Of a stretch of DNA of 19,129 nucleotides, positions 7,632-15,105 are shown in pieces (the stretch's first letter is position 1; each line of letters begins with the position of its first letter). This DNA comes from CBDCME01 sp965218865 (GTDB taxonomy: Bacteria; Pseudomonadota; Alphaproteobacteria; JAAXGF01), in NCBI GenBank assembly GCA_965218865.1, contig CBDCME010000058.1:1-19129 (forward strand). The letters are read 5' to 3'. A program made the translations under genes and the position numbers. The notes below the pieces were generated by a model. The model searched no databases and was not told the origin of the DNA. It worked only from the letters and a program-made list of their open reading frames with translations.

Positions 7632-8123
7632 TTATTCCGAGGCCGGGCAGCCTCCCGCGAAAGCGGCTTCGGCCCCGGCTTGCATCTCCGCTTCGCTGGG
7701 ATCGCTGATGTGGGTGGCGATCGCCCATTCATGACCATAGGGATCGGTCAGCTTGGCATATCGGTCGCCCCAGAACATGTCCGCGGGCGGCATCGTGACA
7801 GTGGCGCCGGCGGCGGCGGCGGCGTCGGCGACCATTTTGTCGACATCGTGGCAATAGATGTTGATCGTCACCGGTGACCCGCCGAGATCTTCCGGCCCCT
7901 TGCTTCCCCACTCGGGAAAGTGGTCGACCATCATCAGGATCGAATCGCCGATCCGGACCATGGCGTGCAGGGTTCGAGTGCCATTCGGCTCCGGCATCCG
8001 TCCGAGCTCGACGGCTCCGAACGCCTGCTTGTAAAACTTGATCGCCCCGGCCGCGTCGCGCACAACGATGTGCGGCGTGAGGCTGTGAAATCCGTCGGGA
8101 ATCGGCTTGACCTTGTCGTTCAT
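7632..8123 (-). CDS. VOC-superfamily protein (PhnB / glyoxalase-like)
   Basis: A 163-residue single-domain protein of the vicinal oxygen chelate superfamily. Two beta-alpha-beta-beta-beta modules are seen. The first runs LTPHIVVRDAAGAIKFYKQA to DSILMMVDHFPEWG. The second runs SPVTINIYCHDVDKMVADA to DRYAKLTDPYGHEWAIATH. The PhnB-like subgroup binds a divalent metal in some members, but the reaction here cannot be assigned. The ATG at 8123 is chosen because AGGAG lies seven bases upstream and the family sequence begins there. An in-frame extension to 8384 crosses a palindromic repeat and is not homologous. The tail after WAIATH (SEAEMQAGAEAAFAGG) is Ala-rich. It is divergent from the ETF gene across a 200 bp gap filled by a repeat. 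Confidence 0.88.
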   Translation of the reverse strand: MNDKVKPIPDGFHSLTPHIVVRDAAGAIKFYKQAFGAVELGRMPEPNGTRTLHAMVRIGDSILMMVDHFPEWGSKGPEDLGGSPVTINIYCHDVDKMVADAAAAAGATVTMPPADMFWGDRYAKLTDPYGHEWAIATHISDPSEAEMQAGAEAAFAGGCPASE

Positions 8124-8160
8124 GGTGGTTCTCCTGCAAAAAGGGGACGATGTTACAGTC

Positions 8161-8285
8161 TGTTCGAAAACTCGCGGCGCCGGCCCTCTCCCCCTCCCGG
8201 CCATCCATATCAGCATACACTCGTGGGTAGCCGGGAAGGGGAGAGGGACAGACGCAAAAAATGCGCGGAGGCGCATTTTGGAACA
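8161..8285 (+). repeat. Palindromic dispersed repeat, second family, copy 3, with nested palindrome
   Basis: Begins TGTTCGAAAACTCGCGGCGC and ends with GACGCAAAAAATGCGCGG, GGCGCATTTTGGAACA, so it has the same ends and order as the copy at 5018-5089 read on the minus strand. Between them an extra inverted repeat is inserted: CCCTCTCCCCCTCCCGGC (8184-8201) pairs with GCCGGGAAGGGGAGAGGG (8230-8247), 17 of 18 positions, around a 28-base loop. The element fills the divergent intergenic space between the VOC and ETF genes. Confidence 0.75.
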
Positions 8286-8327
8286 GGCTCTTAGAAACCC
8301 GGGGCCGGCATGTCTAGCTACTGAACG

Positions 8328-10139
8328 ATGGTGAATACGAAAAATTCGCGCGGCGGTCTCAAGATCGCCGTGCTGATCAAGCAAATCCCCAAATTCGAGG
8401 AAATGTCCATGACCGCCGACGGGTGTCTGGTCCGCGAAGGCATTGCCTTGGAGATGAACGCCTATTGCCGGCGCGCCGTCGCTCAGGGCATCACGCTGGC
8501 CCGCGACAACGGCGGGCGGTGCACCGCGTTCACCCTCGGACCCGCAACAGCCGAGGACGTCCTGCGGGAGGCCATCGCTTGCGGCGCCGACGCCGGGGTC
8601 CTGATCAGCGACCCTGCCTTCGCCGGTTCCGACACCCTGGCCACCGCGCGTGCCCTGGCGGCGGCGCTGGCCCGCGAGGGACCTTTCGACCTGATCCTGG
8701 CGGGACGCAACTCGGTCGATGCCGAAACCGGCCAGGTCCCGCCGGCGCTGGCCGAGTTGTTGGGCCTGCCGTTCGTCTGCGCGGTGCGGCGGTTGAAGCT
8801 TAAGGATCGTTCCCTGCGCCTGGATTGCGAGCGCGACGACGGTTGGCTCGAGGTCGAGGTGACCCCGCCGGCCGTTCTGGGGGTCGCGGAGCGCCTGTGT
8901 TCGCCGGCCAAGGCAGCGCCCGAGGCGCGCCGGGCAGTCGCCGCGTCCCGGCTGCGAACCCTGACCGCGGCGGCGCTGGGACCGGGACCCTGGGGCCAGG
9001 CGGGCAGTCCCACCCGGGTCGGCGAGATCCGAAGCCTAAAGGTCACGCGGCGGCGGCGGGTGCTTTCCGGGGAGACGGGAAAACAAGTCCGCGACGCCGT
9101 CGCCGTGCTCGTATCCAGCAAGGCGCTGGAGGCGGGTGTCCGACCACCTCGTCGGCCGGTTCCGCCGGCGGTCACGGAGGACGGCGCCGGGGTCGGCGTG
9201 ATTCTCGAGTCCGAGCGGGAAAGATTGAACCGGGAACTCTGCGGCACCGCCGCCCTCCTGGCTCGCGCGATCGGCGGTCACGTCACCGGGCTCATGACGA
9301 CGCCCCTTAAGAGCGCCGATCTTGGCGCCTGGGGCGTCGACGAGGGGGTGCTATTTCCCTACGGAATCGATGAAGAGGACGCCGCCGCGGCGATCGTCCC
9401 CTGGGCCGAGGAAACTCTTCCCTGGGCCTTGCTGGCCCCCGGCACCCTATGGGGCCGGGCGGTGGCGGCGCGGCTGGCGGCGCGTCTGAACGCCGGCCTG
9501 ACCGGGGACGCCATCGACCTCGAAGCCCAGGACGGCCGCCTGATCGCCTGGAAACCGGCGTTCGGCGGCCAATGCGTCGCCGCCATCACGGCGACCTCGG
9601 CGATCCAAATGGCGACTGTCCGCGCCGGTGCCCTGCCCCTTCTCGAACCCCGAAAAGCGGTCGCGACACTGACCACGCGCACGGTTCCGGGGCGCCAACG
9701 AGTACGCGTCCTGGGCCAGCGCAAGGACGACGACATCGACGCCCTGGCCGGGGCCCGGAGCGTCGTCGGCGTCGGCACCGGCGTCGCCCACGAGGAATAC
9801 GACCGGCTGCGCCCCTTGACCGAAGCCCTGGGCGCGACCCTGGCGGCGACCCGCAAGGTCACCGATTGGGGCTGGCTTCCGCGCGCGCGCCAACTCGGCA
9901 TCACCGGCCAGGCCATCGCCCCGAACCTCTACGTCGCGGTCGGCCTGAGCGGAAAATTCAACCATTCGGTCGGGATTCGCGGCGCCGGCACGGTGCTGGC
10001 CATCAACAACGACCCGCAAGCGCCGATATTCGGTTTCGCGGACATCGGCATCGTCGGTGACTGGAAAGAGGTCGTGCCGCGCCTCGTCGCCGGGATCGAG
10101 GAGGCGAGGCAAACTTGCCGCGACGGGCGCCCTGTGTAA
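8328..10139 (+). CDS. Electron transfer flavoprotein, fused beta and alpha subunits
   Basis: A 603-residue protein combining both ETF subunits in one chain. Residues about 11-260 are EtfB/FixA-like: KIAVLIKQIPKFEEMSM start, REAIACGADAGVLISD, FDLILAGRNSVDAETGQVPP. Residues about 285-600 are EtfA/FixB-like, ending in the FAD-binding region LYVAVGLSGKFNHSVG, GAGTVLAINNDPQAPIF and GFADIGIVGDWKEVVP. The usual EtfA signature is SGAIQH; here it is SGKFNH (about 541-546), a variant I recall from some non-canonical ETFs. ETFs pass electrons from flavin dehydrogenases to a quinone oxidoreductase or to nitrogenase/bifurcation systems. No ETF:quinone oxidoreductase or dehydrogenase gene is adjacent. The ATG at 8328 is the only start that keeps the first beta strand. 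Its ribosome binding site is poor. Cytoplasmic. Confidence 0.9.
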   Translation: MVNTKNSRGGLKIAVLIKQIPKFEEMSMTADGCLVREGIALEMNAYCRRAVAQGITLARDNGGRCTAFTLGPATAEDVLREAIACGADAGVLISDPAFAGSDTLATARALAAALAREGPFDLILAGRNSVDAETGQVPPALAELLGLPFVCAVRRLKLKDRSLRLDCERDDGWLEVEVTPPAVLGVAERLCSPAKAAPEARRAVAASRLRTLTAAALGPGPWGQAGSPTRVGEIRSLKVTRRRRVLSGETGKQVRDAVAVLVSSKALEAGVRPPRRPVPPAVTEDGAGVGVILESERERLNRELCGTAALLARAIGGHVTGLMTTPLKSADLGAWGVDEGVLFPYGIDEEDAAAAIVPWAEETLPWALLAPGTLWGRAVAARLAARLNAGLTGDAIDLEAQDGRLIAWKPAFGGQCVAAITATSAIQMATVRAGALPLLEPRKAVATLTTRTVPGRQRVRVLGQRKDDDIDALAGARSVVGVGTGVAHEEYDRLRPLTEALGATLAATRKVTDWGWLPRARQLGITGQAIAPNLYVAVGLSGKFNHSVGIRGAGTVLAINNDPQAPIFGFADIGIVGDWKEVVPRLVAGIEEARQTCRDGRPV

Positions 10140-10227
10140 TCTTGCGCCGAGATCATTTCGCCCCAATTCATGCGGTTCTAGGCACGTTGTGTGATTTCGA
10201 TCGAGATCCGCCCGGCCGGACACGGGT

Positions 10228-13200
10228 GTGGCCAAGCACCAAGCACGGCCGTCGAGGCCGCGCTTTTCGCTGGCGCCAATGCCGGTAAGGGCCGTCGCCG
10301 GCATTTTCGCGCTGGTGGCCGCGGCCGGCGGCGCCGCCGCCGCGTGGCTGTTCGTTCACTGGCAGGAAGCCGAGCAACGGGCCCAGGCCAATTTCGACCA
10401 GGCCGAGCACGCCCTCGCCGCTAGTGCCGAGGCCGAGGAGGCCAAGGCCGCCGCCGCCGCCGATATGGCGCGGGTCCGGGACGCGGCCGACGAGGCCCTG
10501 AGCAGTCAATCGCGCCACCTGATCGGCAGCGCTCGGGCCCAACGCGAGGCGGGGGACCTGGATCTCGCACTTGCCCTGACCCTCGCGGCCCTGCCCGACG
10601 ATGTCGGCAATCCCCACAGGCCGGTCATCCCCGAGGCGGTGAATCTGCTCTTCGCCCTCGCCCGCGAGGTCGGCGAGCGCGGCCCGATCGTTCTTAGAGG
10701 CCACGGGCGGGAAGTCATCGCGGCCGCTTTCAATCCTGCCGGTGACCGTGTCGCCACCGCCGGATACGACAACGTGGTCGGCATCTGGGAGGCACGAACC
10801 GGGTCCCGCTTGCTGCGTCTGGAGGGCCACCGGAGTGACCTCCTCTCGCTCGCCTATAATCCCTCCGGTAGCCGCATCGTAACCAGCTCACGGGACCACA
10901 CGGCGGCACTCTGGGACGCCGCCACCGGGGCCGAGGTCGCCATCCTCCTCGGTCACGACGACTGGGTGGTTTCGGCCGCTTTCAGCCCCTCGGGCGACCG
11001 CGTCGTGACCGCCTCGAAGGACCGGACCGCACGCATTTGGGACGCCGAGCAAGGGGATGAATTACATCTTCTGGAGGGCCACGCGGGCCGCGTCAGTGGC
11101 GCCGTTTTCGACCCGGCCGGAGGTCGGGTTCTGACCGCCTCCTGGGATCGCACGGCCCGGGTCTGGGACGCCGCGACGGGGCTTCAGACGGCGCTCATGG
11201 AAGGCCACGAATTACATATTGTCGGGGCCGATTTCAGCCCCTCCGGAGAGCGCGTCGTCACCGTTTCTAAGGACGGGACGGCACGTATCTGGGACCCGGC
11301 CACGGGACAGCAGCTCGCCCTCCTCGACGGCCACGAGGGTCAGGTCACGGCGGCGGCGTTCGATCCCCAGGGCCGGCGCGTCGCGACCGCCTCGTTCGAC
11401 AACACCGTCCGTTTGTGGGAGGCCGAAAGCGGGACCGAACTCGCCGTCATGAGGGGACATCGGGACAAGGTGATTTCGGTCCGATACAGCCCCTCGGCCG
11501 AGCGCATCCTCAGCGCCTCGGCCGACGGGACCGCGCGGCTCTGGAACGCCGAGACCGGGGCCCCGATCACGGCTCTGGTCGGCCACGGTGACTGGGTCGT
11601 CTCGGCCGAATTCGGCGCCACCGACGACGACGTCGTCACGGCCTCGGTGGACCGGACCGCGCGCCTCTGGCGGCTCGCCAGGGACAACAGTTCGATCATC
11701 CTGGGAGGCCACGAGCATTTCGTCATGGGCGCCGTCTTCAGCCCCGACGGAGAGCAGATTCTGACCACTTCGAAGGACAAGACGGCGCGCCTCTGGGATG
11801 CCCGCAGCGGCGACACCGTCAGCATCCTTCGCGGCCACGCCGACCAAGTCGCGGAAGCCGTTTTCGACGCCACCGGCGAACGTATCGTCACCGCCTCCTA
11901 CGATGGCACGGCGCGGCTCTGGAACACCGCCACCGGCAAGCAGACGATCGCGCTCACGGGCCACAAGGATTGGCTCAAGGCGGTCGCCTTCAGCCCTGCC
12001 GGCGACCGCGTCGCCGCCGCCTCCAAGGACCGTACGGTGCGCTTGTGGAACGCCGAAACCGGGATCGAGGACGCCGTCCTGGAGGGCCACGACGGGGCCG
12101 TCGAAAGCGTCGTGTTCCACCCGGCTGGCGAGCGTCTCCTGACCGCCTCCCGCGACCGCACGGCGCGGCTTTGGGATTCGTTGAACCGGGTCGAAATCGG
12201 CATCCTCGCCCGCCACGAGCGGGCGATCAACGCCGCCGCCTTCAACCCCTCGGGCGACCGCGCCGTGACCGCCTCGAACGACAACACGGCCGCCATCTGG
12301 GAAGTCGAAACCGGCGCCCCCGTGGCTCTCCTCGAAGGCCACGGCGATGCCGTCCTCTCGGCCGCCTTCAACGCCGCGGGCGACCGCGTCGTGACCGCCT
12401 CCGCCGACGGCACGGCGCGCCTTTGGGACGCCGCCAGCGGGGCCCAGGTCGCGCTTCTCGAGGGCCATGTGGACAAGGTCAACACGGCTTCGTTCAGCCC
12501 TTCCGGGGACCGAGTAGTCACCGCCTCGGACGACGGCACCGCTCGGCTCTGGAGCGACGACAGCAGGCTCTGGACGGTCGACCTCGCGAGCCTGGTCGAT
12601 TACGCCCACGCCCTAGCGACGCGAGGGTTGAGCGAGGCCGAGCGGAAACGTTTCTATCTGACCTCGGCGAAAGGCCGGCCGGAAGCGGCGCCCGCCAACG
12701 TCGGCGCCCCCCCGATCGAGCCCGCGGCGGCGTGCGACGCGGCCGCCGGCGATCCCGCCGATCCGGATCGTATGGGCTCGGGAGTCGCCTGGGAATTTCT
12801 CGACGGCACCCGGGGGACCGAGGTCTGCCAGGCGGCCGTCGAAGCCCATCCCGAAACGCCACGCCTGGCGTATCAATTGGGCCGGGCCCTGAGAAAGTCA
12901 GAGCGCCACGCCGACGCGGTCGGCGCCTTTGAGAGCGCCTCCGGAGGCGGCCACCGCTTCGCCAATTGGGCCCTGGGGCAGGCGTTGATCGCGGGCAAGG
13001 GCGTGGCGCGAAGTGTCAGCGCCGCACTGGAAAAGCTCGAACGGGCGTCGGCCGACGGGATCGCCGCGGCCAGCCGCTTTCTCGGCGGCCTCTATTGGCG
13101 CGGAGACGGACTCCCGCGCGATTCCGAAAAAGCGCTCGCGTTCATCCGCCTGGCGGCGGCGCAGGGGTCGCCCCAAAGTCACCAGTTCCTGGGCCAAATG

Positions 13201-13428
13201 AAGGAGAGCGGTTCCGGACAAGAAGCAGCCGACGTTGCCGGCGCTTTCTTCCACCACGCCGTCGCCGCCCGCCTCTTCGCCGAGGCCGGCGACAGCGCCG
13301 CCAGTCGGACGCCCGCCGAGCGCGGCGCCGCCCTCGCCCGCCTCATGGCTATCCCCAAGGTCGCCGCGACCTGGCGCCAGGCCCTCGCGTGGACCCCCAG
13401 CTCTTCGCAGCCCGAGGCTGGCGACTGA
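10228..13428 (+). CDS. Membrane-anchored protein with 15 WD40 repeats and C-terminal Sel1-like region
   Basis: A 1066-residue protein. An N-terminal transmembrane segment (about 20-45, AVAGIFALVAAAGGAAAAWLF) is followed by an Ala/Glu-rich likely coiled coil (about 50-95). Then comes SRHLIGSARAQREAGDLDLA, a helical linker common before bacterial WD40 arrays. Residues about 154-785 are 15 consecutive WD40 repeats of about 42 residues, each with GH near the start and a TAS-D-TARLWDA-type end. After them is a LVDYAHALATRGLSEAERKR helix pair. A module with two Cys follows (CDAAAGDPADPDRMGSG ... VCQAAVEAHP), then Sel1-like repeats (about 865-990). WD40 and Sel1 domains are scaffolds; no catalytic motif is visible. 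Start is GTG 10228 or ATG 10279; the latter puts the membrane segment at the very N-terminus. It follows the ETF gene by 88 bp on the same strand. Confidence 0.88.
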   Translation: MAKHQARPSRPRFSLAPMPVRAVAGIFALVAAAGGAAAAWLFVHWQEAEQRAQANFDQAEHALAASAEAEEAKAAAAADMARVRDAADEALSSQSRHLIGSARAQREAGDLDLALALTLAALPDDVGNPHRPVIPEAVNLLFALAREVGERGPIVLRGHGREVIAAAFNPAGDRVATAGYDNVVGIWEARTGSRLLRLEGHRSDLLSLAYNPSGSRIVTSSRDHTAALWDAATGAEVAILLGHDDWVVSAAFSPSGDRVVTASKDRTARIWDAEQGDELHLLEGHAGRVSGAVFDPAGGRVLTASWDRTARVWDAATGLQTALMEGHELHIVGADFSPSGERVVTVSKDGTARIWDPATGQQLALLDGHEGQVTAAAFDPQGRRVATASFDNTVRLWEAESGTELAVMRGHRDKVISVRYSPSAERILSASADGTARLWNAETGAPITALVGHGDWVVSAEFGATDDDVVTASVDRTARLWRLARDNSSIILGGHEHFVMGAVFSPDGEQILTTSKDKTARLWDARSGDTVSILRGHADQVAEAVFDATGERIVTASYDGTARLWNTATGKQTIALTGHKDWLKAVAFSPAGDRVAAASKDRTVRLWNAETGIEDAVLEGHDGAVESVVFHPAGERLLTASRDRTARLWDSLNRVEIGILARHERAINAAAFNPSGDRAVTASNDNTAAIWEVETGAPVALLEGHGDAVLSAAFNAAGDRVVTASADGTARLWDAASGAQVALLEGHVDKVNTASFSPSGDRVVTASDDGTARLWSDDSRLWTVDLASLVDYAHALATRGLSEAERKRFYLTSAKGRPEAAPANVGAPPIEPAAACDAAAGDPADPDRMGSGVAWEFLDGTRGTEVCQAAVEAHPETPRLAYQLGRALRKSERHADAVGAFESASGGGHRFANWALGQALIAGKGVARSVSAALEKLERASADGIAAASRFLGGLYWRGDGLPRDSEKALAFIRLAAAQGSPQSHQFLGQMKESGSGQEAADVAGAFFHHAVAARLFAEAGDSAASRTPAERGAALARLMAIPKVAATWRQALAWTPSSSQPEAGD
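10690..12582 (+). repeat. Tandem coding repeat, 15 WD40 units of about 126 bp
   Basis: Fifteen units can be lined up by the recurring GGCCAC (Gly-His) start, the GACCGCGTCGTGACCGCCTC-type middle and the CGGCTCTGGGACGCC-type end. Units 8 (VGHGDWVV...ARLWRLARDNSS) and 12 (LWDSLNRVEIGIL) are the most divergent; 3, 14 and 15 share the most with each other. Units 1 and 2 lack the TARLW consensus (VVGIW, TAALW). Nucleotide similarity is high enough to make slippage or recombination between units plausible. Confidence 0.85.
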
Positions 13429-13853
13429 AATCCCCGCGGCGGCACTCGATCGAGTGACCACACGCCCGATAACGGCCGCGGTTGGCCCACGGACTCGACG
13501 TTTGGCGAGCCGGACTTGGAAAACGCGAACCGCGTTTAAGGCGGAGCTCGGCGACCCTGGCGCGCCGCGTCGGTCACAACACTCTTGCCCCGCTTCGGCG
13601 GCAATCTTTCTGGCGCCCGCGGTGCTGGGCATTGCCGCCCTTCTGGTTGTCGGCTGTTCCCCGGAAACCGGCCTCCTATCGGCCGGCGTGCGACCCGTGA
13701 ATTTTGGCGAGTCGCCCGGGGGAATCGCACCCCCTCCCCGCTCCCAGGTAGGGTGGAGGACTGGCGCGCCGGTTGAGGCCGAAGTTTGTATTCCCCGTTG
13801 TCTCACCTTTTCGGTTGCGAGTGTCACATCATCTCGACCAGTTTCCAGCCCCC
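13429..13853. other. Intergenic stretch, possibly intron-derived, no gene assigned
   Basis: About 425 bp between the WD40 gene and the domain V-like hairpin. No protein is supported. A hydrophobic stretch in one plus frame (AAIFLAPAVLGIAALLVVGC, near 13600-13660) looks like a lipoprotein signal but has no good start and no sensible protein after it. The part nearest 13854 may be the 3' end of the group II intron on the minus strand plus its exon; I cannot place the junction. Confidence 0.35.
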
Positions 13854-13887
13854 GCCTCGCCGCATGCGGATTTCCCGCACGACGCTC
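13854..13887 (-). ncRNA. Group II intron domain V-like hairpin
   Basis: On the minus strand a 34-base sequence starts GAGCGTCGTGCGG, has a GAAA tetraloop and continues TCCGCATGCGGCGAGGC. The length, the AGC in the 5' strand, the TGCGG/CCGCA upper stem closed by GAAA and a two-base bulge on the 3' strand all match the catalytic domain V of group II introns. It lies about 70 bp downstream of the reverse transcriptase remnant in the same orientation, which is the normal order. The lowest pairs are mismatched, so it may be degenerate. Confidence 0.6.
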
Positions 13888-13958
13888 TCCCGCGTGCTTC
13901 GCCTCAAGGTTTATGGGGCCACCGGAGCGACTTTCGGCACAGGCCGGCGAACCCGGTA

Positions 13959-14231
13959 GCGCGTGCTCTCTTTCGCCCGCTCCAGCATCCTATCCACTTG
14001 CGTGAGATAGAGATTGCCGAGCAGTGGAGAGATCACCCCGCCCTGCGGAACGCCGCGCTTTCCGTTGGATTTAAGCATGATCTTTAGCAGATGCATGACA
14101 TCCGCGTCATCCACGCGCCGTGCCACCTTCGCCAACAACCGGTCATGCCGGATGTTGTCAAAATAGCAGCGCAGGTCGATGACCCGTGTCTTGTGCTGAA
14201 CGATTGCCTTGGCCACTCGGTCACCCCCCGG
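13959..14231 (-). pseudogene. Group II intron reverse transcriptase/maturase remnant
   Basis: Residues matching the finger/palm region of bacterial group II intron-encoded reverse transcriptases: RVAKAIVQHKTRVIDL, then YFDNIRHDRLLAKVARRVDD, VMHLLKIMLKSNGKRGVPQG, GVISPLLGNLYLTQVDRMLE. The RGVPQGGVISPLLGNLYL block is RT motif 3/4. The N-terminal domain, the YADD active-site motif and the maturase and endonuclease domains are absent; the frame runs into an unrelated tail after RAKESTR and stops at 13911. The remnant is joined in frame to an istA remnant upstream. It cannot encode an active enzyme. Confidence 0.85.
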
Positions 14232-14539
14232 CTCCCGCACGGTATCGTTGACGATGGTTTGCCCGCCGCCGTGTTCATTGCAAAGACGATCGAATATCCG
14301 CCTCGACGTATGGCGTTGCTTCCTGGGAACCGTCTCATCGTCCCCAAGAATGCGAATGCTCGTGAATGGGTCCAGCTTCGGTCGCTTCGGCGGCTGACCG
14401 CGCCGAGTTCCCGGCGGCACCGAGTGCGCCAGCATTTTCTTCACCGTATCTCGGGAATTACCAAACCCGCCTCTCGCTGGCTCAGCCCATCAACATGGCA
14501 CGCAAGCCGGACTCGTCGATAAAGCTCCACGGTGCGCAT
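14232..14539 (-). pseudogene. istA: IS21-family transposase IstA, N-terminal remnant
   Basis: From an ATG at 14539 the minus strand reads MRTVELYRRVRLACHVDG and LSQREAG, the IstA N-terminus with its helix-turn-helix. A small deletion near 14465-14475 changes frame, after which FGNSRDTVKKMLAHSVPPG, PPKRPKLDPF and PRKQRHTSRRIFDRLCNEHG follow, also typical IstA. At about 14232 (after TIVNDTVRE) the homology switches abruptly to a group II intron reverse transcriptase. The DDE catalytic core and istB are missing. Upstream at 14580-14647 lie the terminal repeats of the same IS, so this is the left end of an IS21 element cut short by the intron remnant. Confidence 0.82.
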
Positions 14540-14546
14540 TCCCCCG

Positions 14547-14572
14547 CCTTCCATCCTAAAAAAGATGGAAGG
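14547..14572. repeat. Perfect hairpin upstream of istA remnant
   Basis: CCTTCCATC and GATGGAAGG form a 9 bp perfect stem around an 8-base A-rich loop. It lies between the IS21 terminal repeats and the istA start, so on the minus strand it falls in the istA leader and could limit transcription or translation from outside. Confidence 0.55.
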
Positions 14573-14579
14573 CTAGACG

Positions 14580-14647
14580 GTGGCAGAGTTTTACACCGCC
14601 CGCCGCCGGTCCATCCGGCCGCTACCGTGGCCTAGTTTTGCACCGCC
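14580..14647 (-). repeat. IS21-type terminal repeats (left end)
   Basis: Two direct repeats, GTGGCAGAGTTTTACACCGC at 14580 and GTGGCCTAGTTTTGCACCGC at 14627, differ at three positions and start 47 bp apart. Multiple repeats of this type at the ends are characteristic of IS21 elements, where they bind IstA. The matching right end of the element is not in the window. Confidence 0.7.
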
Positions 14648-14670
14648 GTTCTCAAGTTGATCGTTTGTGT

Positions 14671-14681
14671 TAGTGCACTAG
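14671..14681. other. TAGTGCACTAG palindrome, possible footprint of the bipartite element
   Basis: The bipartite element elsewhere starts CTAGTGCA and ends TGCACTAG. Here TAGTGCACTAG looks like the two ends joined with nothing between. An 11-base match in a palindromic context could arise by chance. Confidence 0.3.
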
Positions 14682-14753
14682 CGACTAGTATTCAAATTGG
14701 GAACAGCGTAGCCTTGCTTCAGAAGTAGCAGAAATTTGTTGGGAGCGTTTCAG

Positions 14754-15105
14754 ATGTCGTTTCTGGTTATAAGCTTGACCCTTATGTCCGTTACACTATC
14801 GGCCACCGCACAATTGTCGTTGAAGCTCGGGGCGGTCAAGCCGACAATGGTGAGCGCCCTGGAGAGCGGCGGCGATGTCGCCGCTCATATGGCTCGGATT
14901 ATCCCTTTACGGTCTCAGCGTCGGCCTGTGGATTTGGATTCTGTCTAAGGTCGAGTTGTCCGTAGCCTATCCTTTTGTTTGTGTTGGTTTCCTAGTCACC
15001 ATGGCCTTCGGCGCATTTCTGCTAGATGAAAATGTTACGCCTATTCGCATTGGTGAAACAATTCTTGTCGCGACCGGATGTTTTTTAGTTGGAAAGTCGG
15101 CATGA
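14754..15105 (+). pseudogene. Small SMR/EamA-like four-helix transporter, frameshifted
   Basis: Two frames together make a roughly 116-residue four-helix membrane protein of the small multidrug resistance type, closest in feel to ArnE/ArnF-like lipid-linked sugar flippase subunits. The first frame (ATG 14754, GGGAG eight bases upstream) gives helix 1, FLVISLTLMSVTLSATAQLS, and LKLGAVKPTMVSALESGG. The second frame (from about 14875) gives helices 2-4: PLIWLGLSLYGLSVGLWIW, AYPFVCVGFLVTMAFGAFLL and ETILVATGCFLVGKSA. The shift lies within AGCGGCGGCGATGTCGCC (about 14863-14880). Translation reinitiation at the ATG 14875 is possible but would leave a three-helix product. The stop overlaps the next start as ATGA. 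Specific substrate unknown. Confidence 0.7.

Noticed and set aside
8124..8384. N-terminal extension of the VOC protein to 8384
   Set aside because: It crosses a palindromic repeat, has no homology to the family, and the start at 8123 has a clear AGGAG site.
9447..10304. Long minus-strand open frame opposite the ETF alpha half
   Set aside because: The plus-strand ETF motifs explain the sequence; the antisense product shows no recognisable domain and its start has no ribosome binding site.
11212..12609. A 465-codon open frame on the minus strand across the WD40 gene
   Set aside because: It is antisense to strongly conserved WD40 repeats and merely mirrors their period; in high-GC DNA such antisense frames are expected. 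It has no independent motif.
12898..13827. 309-codon minus-strand open frame spanning the WD40 gene end and the gap after it
   Set aside because: Most of it is antisense to the Sel1-like region. The rest is probably translated intron-derived RNA sequence.
13585..14005. Lipoprotein-like signal (ALLVVGC) in a plus-strand frame
   Set aside because: No plausible start codon with ribosome binding site, and the following sequence runs into the group II intron remnant on the other strand.
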